DNA from: a virus
Strand: one strand, 5' to 3'
DNA length: 26,894 bases
Virus record (IMG/VR): IMGVR_UViG_3300034280_000269
Location: 1 to 26,894 of that record
A model generated the notes under the pieces. It had not been told where the DNA came from. It did not search any database and saw nothing but the letters and a program-made list of their open reading frames with translations. How positions within the stretch are numbered: position 1 is the stretch's first letter; each line of letters opens with the position of its first letter. Below, piece by piece: positions 23,701-26,894 of the stretch. Both the position numbers and the translations under genes were made by a program.

Positions 23701-24222
23701 ATGCCGAAGAAACCCCCGCAACTGACCGTCAGTAGCCTCAAGATTGAGAAAACCCCATCCCTCATCTACACCAAGTACCGTCGCAAGAACGTGGGCAAAA
23801 AGTTCAAATTGAACTACTGCGAGTTCGTCTACCAACTGTTCTCAATGAACAGCACCCAGCTCCCCCGGTCCCGCAAGATGACTGATGGTGAGATTGCCCG
23901 ACAGATCCTTGTCGAGTTCGGGCACATTGAAAAGTTCCGAGAAAGGTTCACCAACCCGGACAGACTGACCATCCACCTTCTGCGCAACGATTACAATTAC
24001 GGCAGGTTGTTGCGGAAGAAAGGGCCACCCAAGGTCAAGTGTTTCTGCTTTGACGAAGAGGGTGATCCGGTCAATCCGCGATATGCGTATCCACGGAAGC
24101 TGACCAAGGAAGAGATGGATGAACAGCAAAAGGAACACGAAGAGAAATACTACAAGCCTTGGGTCGAAGGAAAGGACAAGTATCTTCTTGCCCGGAAACG
24201 TACCAAGCAGCAAGAACAGTAA
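23701..24222 (+). CDS. Hypothetical basic protein, first gene of the recombination operon
   Basis: A 173-residue Lys/Arg-rich protein with a strong ribosome site (AGGAG, spacing 8) before ATG 23701. It begins MPKKPPQLTVSSLKIEKTP, has a helical centre (MTDGEIARQILVEFGHIEKF at about 60-79, then a helix ending in HLLRNDYNYGRLLR), a short CFCFDEEGDP segment and a highly charged C-terminal helix (KEEMDEQQKEHEEKYY). The GEIARQIL part looks somewhat like a helix-turn-helix, so DNA binding is possible. It is not a recognised family. Confidence 0.65.
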   Translation: MPKKPPQLTVSSLKIEKTPSLIYTKYRRKNVGKKFKLNYCEFVYQLFSMNSTQLPRSRKMTDGEIARQILVEFGHIEKFRERFTNPDRLTIHLLRNDYNYGRLLRKKGPPKVKCFCFDEEGDPVNPRYAYPRKLTKEEMDEQQKEHEEKYYKPWVEGKDKYLLARKRTKQQEQ

Positions 24223-24538
24223 AGTTTGGACTGGCAAGTTTCTTGTCAGCTCCAAGCTGGTGACCAAATGGACCAAACTCACCAAGCAACACTTCGAGGT
24301 AAACCGAGACAACTTCCTGCGATTGATTGAGGACAAGGATTGCCCCTTGCGGATTCGGTTCACGTTCGTGCGTGACAGTCGCAGGAAGTTTGATTACATC
24401 AACCCGCTTCAAACCATTCAGGATGCAATGGTGAGGCATAAATGGATTCCTGATGACAACTGTGACATCATGATTCCAGAGTTCGGATTGTATAGCGTGG
24501 ATAAAGACAACCCTGGAGTTTGGATTGAAGTCCTATGA
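24119..24538 (+). CDS. RusA-like Holliday junction endonuclease
   Basis: The frame of 139 residues shares features with RusA: a central LRIRFTFVRDSRRKFDYINPLQTIQDAMV, then KWIPDDNCDIMIP and a DKDNPGVWI ending. Here D of KFDYIN and D-D of PDDN would be the acidic metal ligands. The first 35 or so residues do not look like the family. ATG 24119 has AAGGA at spacing 8 but overlaps the previous gene by 104 bases; GTG 24260 is a shorter alternative without a ribosome site. RusA enzymes resolve recombination junctions and cut branched DNA before packaging. The stop overlaps the next ATG (ATGA). Confidence 0.6.
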   Translation: MNSKRNTKRNTTSLGSKERTSIFLPGNVPSSKNSKVWTGKFLVSSKLVTKWTKLTKQHFEVNRDNFLRLIEDKDCPLRIRFTFVRDSRRKFDYINPLQTIQDAMVRHKWIPDDNCDIMIPEFGLYSVDKDNPGVWIEVL

Positions 24539-25110
24539 ACCCGTTTAACTACAACCGGATGCACGCTTACGCCAAGCATCGAGCAAAGTGGAGCAAGTGT
24601 ACTCGCTGCGAAATCTCATGCCGAGTCAAATCATTTTTCCGCGCCAATGGCAACAGGTGTGACTACCTGTTTGTTGGTGAGGCACCCGGACCATCAGAGT
24701 CAGTGGTTGGTCGGCCAATGGTGGGTCAGTCAGGCAAGCTGCTTGATTCATTGTTGGCTGAAGTCAGCATGAAAAACTACATCATCACCAACGTCATTGC
24801 CTGCTACCCCAAGGGTGATGAGAACGGGTTTCGCTTACCTTCCAAGCAGGAGATTGCCAACTGCAAGGAGCGGTTGGATGAGTTTGTTGAGATTGTCAGA
24901 CCAAGGTGGTACATCTCTCTGGGCAAAGTAGCCAAGGCAAATCCACCAACCGGAACCAGTTACCATCTTGAACTTGACCACCCATCATTTATTGTGAGAA
25001 GCGGTGGAGTCGATTCGCTCGTTTACCGAAGAAACAAACACAAGTTGATCTCATTCATGGAGAAAACGGGTGATGGAAAACCAGCGGAGAAGATCCTCAA
25101 GCCAATTTAA
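24535..25110 (+). CDS. Uracil-DNA glycosylase, family 4-like (Fe-S)
   Basis: A 191-residue protein coupled by ATGA. Cys22 and Cys25 (KCTRC) plus Cys90 and Cys110 match the four-Cys iron-sulphur ligands of family 4/5 enzymes, though the Cys90-Cys110 spacing of 19 residues is longer than the usual 15. Motif A is FVGEAPGPSESVVGRPMVGQ (46-65), the motif I/N region is ITNVIACYP (84-92), RWYISLGKVAK (124-134) follows, and the active-site loop is HPSFIVRSG (149-157). It removes uracil from DNA, a repair or anti-mutation role. The nearby recombination genes fit a replication/repair module. Confidence 0.85.
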   Translation: MNPFNYNRMHAYAKHRAKWSKCTRCEISCRVKSFFRANGNRCDYLFVGEAPGPSESVVGRPMVGQSGKLLDSLLAEVSMKNYIITNVIACYPKGDENGFRLPSKQEIANCKERLDEFVEIVRPRWYISLGKVAKANPPTGTSYHLELDHPSFIVRSGGVDSLVYRRNKHKLISFMEKTGDGKPAEKILKPI

Positions 25111-25417
25111 CTGGTGGAGAGTTATCCACATTGATGAGTCAAATGTCGCATATCTCGGGCTGTACCAAGTTGGTTCGCTCGATGAGATTGTGACAAGCGT
25201 TAAGAAGTATTCCCCCGACATTATAGCTATCGTTGCATGGAGAGTTGAACATGGCGAAGAAGCGACCAGCAAAGACCACAAACTCGTTAAGCAAATTCAA
25301 GAAGTCCACAAAGAGTTTGCGAAAGACAAAGCTAAGCTCGTTCAAGAAGCGAGTCGATCCACTCTGGGACATGGAAAGGGACGGTGTTACTTACTCTTCG
25401 ATGAGCAAGTTCCTTAA
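25073..25417 (+). CDS. Hypothetical protein overlapping its neighbours
   Basis: A 114-residue frame from ATG 25073, with GGAGA about 9 bases before it. It starts 38 bases before the stop of the glycosylase gene. The centre reads RVIHIDESNVAYLGLYQVG and DEIVTSVKKYSPDIIAIVAW, a natural-looking alpha/beta pattern, followed by a charged helix. The last 167 bases overlap the start of the PD-(D/E)XK gene in another frame. Either both are translated, or the nuclease begins at ATG 25371, which would cut the overlap to 47 bases. Without this gene, 25111-25250 would be an unexplained gap. Confidence 0.5.
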   Translation: MENQRRRSSSQFNWWRVIHIDESNVAYLGLYQVGSLDEIVTSVKKYSPDIIAIVAWRVEHGEEATSKDHKLVKQIQEVHKEFAKDKAKLVQEASRSTLGHGKGRCYLLFDEQVP

Positions 25418-26438
25418 CTGCCGTGAGCGATTTCGCTTGAGCCAGGTTGAAGGTTGGACATCCAATAACGTCTCAGTCCCGTTGGAGTTCGGCAACCTGT
25501 TCCATCTGTATTCTGAAGCGCAGTCCCACAAGTTCTCCGAGAAGGAGATGCTGAAGATCGGGATGCGGTATGCTGACAAGCGATTGCAGAACGCTGACGT
25601 TGACACCATCGCTGACATGCAACGCTTGGTTGCTGTCTCCTACGTCACCTTTGATGAATACGTCAAGCATTGGACCAAGTTTCCCTCCATGCAGCACAAT
25701 GGGCTCGACCTGTACGAAGAGAAGTTTGACTGGGCCGGGAAGGAAGTTCAATTCGATGAACGACATCAGGTGCCGGTCCTGCTTTCTTCCAGAGAAGTTC
25801 GTTGCCGAGGTAAGATTGATGGTGTGTTCCGTTTGAACAAGAAGAACCCAAGCCTCTGGGTGATGGAGAACAAGACCAAGGGTGACATCGACGTTGATGG
25901 TATTCGTGGTGGTCTGAGCAAGGATCTTCAGACTGGGTTCTACATGTTCAACGTGTGGAAGAAGTTTGGCCGGATGCCTGATGGGGTTCTTTACAACGTC
26001 ATCCGTCGAACCGGGCTTCGTCCCCGAGTCAATGAGACAGCCAGCCAATTTGCTGATCGTGTGCGAGATGACATCCAAACTCGTCCTGAATGGTACTTCA
26101 TGCGATGGAAGGTTGAAATTACCAAGCAGGACATGGAGGACTTTCAGACCAAGATGCTGAACCCAATCCTCTATCAAATGATTGTGTGGTGGGACAGCAT
26201 AAAAAAAAATCCTTTCGCCCCTCATCTGCTCCACGACGACGATGGAAACCCAATCGGCCCAAACCCCCATCATTATGAGCGACCATTCGGTTGCTACGAT
26301 TCAGCGATGCACTCCCAGCGCGGAGACTTCTTTGAGATCATCGCCAACAGCAACTACTATCAATTCCACCAACGGCAATTTGCCTTTACCGAGTTGGACA
26401 GCGATTTGACAGCGTTGGACCAGTATCTTGACGATTGA
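25251..26438 (+). CDS. PD-(D/E)XK nuclease (RecB/Cas4-like)
   Basis: A 395-residue protein from ATG 25251, with GGAGAG six bases before it. The first 38 or so residues are Lys-rich. The nuclease part then shows TYSSMSKFLNCRERFRL (47-63), EFGNLFHLY (79-87), GKIDGV with Asp190 (187-192), WVMENKTKG with Glu206 and Lys208 (203-211) and QTGFYMFNV (227-235). This is the order H, D, ExK, QxxxY of the RecB/Cas4 family. Only one late Cys (about 348) is present, so a Cas4 iron-sulphur cluster is unlikely. Members process DNA ends for recombination. An alternative start is ATG 25371. Confidence 0.82.
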   Translation: MAKKRPAKTTNSLSKFKKSTKSLRKTKLSSFKKRVDPLWDMERDGVTYSSMSKFLNCRERFRLSQVEGWTSNNVSVPLEFGNLFHLYSEAQSHKFSEKEMLKIGMRYADKRLQNADVDTIADMQRLVAVSYVTFDEYVKHWTKFPSMQHNGLDLYEEKFDWAGKEVQFDERHQVPVLLSSREVRCRGKIDGVFRLNKKNPSLWVMENKTKGDIDVDGIRGGLSKDLQTGFYMFNVWKKFGRMPDGVLYNVIRRTGLRPRVNETASQFADRVRDDIQTRPEWYFMRWKVEITKQDMEDFQTKMLNPILYQMIVWWDSIKKNPFAPHLLHDDDGNPIGPNPHHYERPFGCYDSAMHSQRGDFFEIIANSNYYQFHQRQFAFTELDSDLTALDQYLDD

Positions 26439-26465
26439 CCCCGAGCAACCACTAGATTTTGTGGA

Positions 26466-26493
26466 TTGCAGTTGAACCCGCAAGTTGTAAGAT
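26466..26493 (+). promoter_or_regulatory. Weak promoter-like sequence before the ATPase
   Basis: TTGCAG (26466-26471), a 16-base spacer and TAAGAT (26488-26493) lie in the 91-base spacer before the next gene. Both hexamers are only partial matches. Confidence 0.25.
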
Positions 26494-26529
26494 TGACTCC
26501 CCGTTTGTTTTTCAGAAAAGGAACCTGAC

Positions 26530-26894
26530 ATGGTAAAAGTTTCAAAGACCCGCAACAAGAAACGCCGGGAGGAACCGGCAGAGATCCCGTTGGACTACAT
26601 GGAGGATGGAACATTCCAAGAACCATCCAACACGTTTCTTGACTATTGCATCTTGCTTTATGGCGAGTCTGCAATTGGCAAGACCAGTGTGATTGCTCAG
26701 ATCCCCGGATGCTACATCCTGCAATGCGATCCCAATCGCAAGTCTCTCCGGGTTCGTCAATCAGCCATCAAGAACATGACGCTTTCCGAATTGAAACGGG
26801 AACGTCCTGACTTCAGCCCATGGCAGGTTGCCTGTGCTACTCTCCAGAAAGCGTTGGAGGATGATTCGGTTCGTTGCATTGCCATCGACAACAT
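26530..26894 (+). CDS. RecA/Sak4-like ATPase (3' truncated)
   Basis: The frame starts at ATG 26530 after AAAGGA and runs off the window end. The visible 121 residues include a basic start (MVKVSKTRNKKRREE), then FLDYCILLYGESAIGKTSV with a Walker A GESAIGKTS at about 48-56, and SVRCIAIDN near the end, which looks like a Walker B strand. The compact P-loop with hydrophobic CILLYG before it resembles phage Sak4-type recombinases of the RecA superfamily, which act in single-strand annealing or strand exchange. Position after the RusA, glycosylase and RecB-like genes supports this. Another AAA ATPase is possible. Confidence 0.72.
   Translation, partial: MVKVSKTRNKKRREEPAEIPLDYMEDGTFQEPSNTFLDYCILLYGESAIGKTSVIAQIPGCYILQCDPNRKSLRVRQSAIKNMTLSELKRERPDFSPWQVACATLQKALEDDSVRCIAIDN

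Noticed and set aside
26199-26210. Second nine-A run with an in-register A AAA AAA heptamer, inside the PD-(D/E)XK gene
   Set aside because: A -1 slip here reads only about 25 codons before a stop and reaches no conserved or overlapping gene, so I treat it as a Lys-Lys codon run.
25251-26438. CRISPR-associated Cas4
   Set aside because: The nuclease motifs fit the wider RecB/Cas4 family, but the C-terminal three-Cys cluster is absent and no cas genes or repeats are nearby.
7347-26860. Apparent excess of TTCCAGA/TCCAGA strings across the window
   Set aside because: They fall in several frames on common Ser-Arg, Phe-Gln-Lys and Pro-Glu codon pairs; without a shuffled-sequence count this may be codon context rather than a recognition motif.

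Overview
This window looks like part of the genome of a tailed double-stranded DNA bacteriophage (Caudoviricetes). It carries a portal protein, head-tail joining proteins, a probable tail tube and tape measure, large adhesin-like structural proteins, and a phage-style DNA recombination and repair module. Most genes are tightly packed on the + strand with 1-4 base start/stop overlaps (TAATG, GTGA, ATGA). Only two genes, near 21.6-23.5 kb, run on the - strand. No integrase, rRNA, tRNA, insertion sequence or CRISPR array was seen. The host is not stated by the sequence. Cys-rich modules of the GACC...GG.W.G.G..C type joined by Thr/Ser linkers in the 900-residue protein, and the style of the glycosyltransferase genes, recall Planctomycetota proteins, so a planctomycete host is a reasonable guess and no more. 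No terminase, capsid or protease gene is visible; they presumably lie outside the window.

Layout. 1-6654: virion surface and adhesin-like genes, with a 5'-truncated protein of repeated lectin-like domains, small structural proteins, a kelch-like propeller protein, a 53-residue mini-gene and a protein with six tandem 23-residue repeats. 6662-8731: head-tail connector, tail completion and terminator-like genes. 8770-13033: probable tail tube, tape-measure-like protein and a 656-residue structural protein. 13048-14931: two short genes joined by a nine-A slippery run, which look like a programmed -1 frameshift pair, followed by the portal. 14932-15391: a 460-base gap with no secure gene, holding hairpins, a sigma70-like promoter, a 107-base imperfect palindrome and a possible ribosome-site switch. 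15392-21677: a 900-residue Cys-rich, Thr-rich mucin-like protein followed by a DxH-type glycosyltransferase fusion, a methyltransferase, a second glycosyltransferase and a small Cys-rich protein. 21622-23479 (- strand): a UvrD/Rep-type helicase and a 72-residue protein. 23701-26894: a + strand DNA-metabolism operon with a RusA-like nuclease, a family 4-like uracil-DNA glycosylase, a RecB/Cas4-like PD-(D/E)XK nuclease and the start of a RecA/Sak4-like ATPase.

The most interesting system is at 15392-21435. A mucin-like Thr/Ser-rich protein sits directly upstream of a glycosyltransferase whose DxH, GGEE and WVH motifs match the arrangement in enzymes that glycosylate protein Thr/Ser residues, followed by genes that could extend and methylate the glycan. 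I infer a phage-encoded O-glycosylation cassette that decorates the phage's own surface protein. The sequence supports this by motifs and context only.
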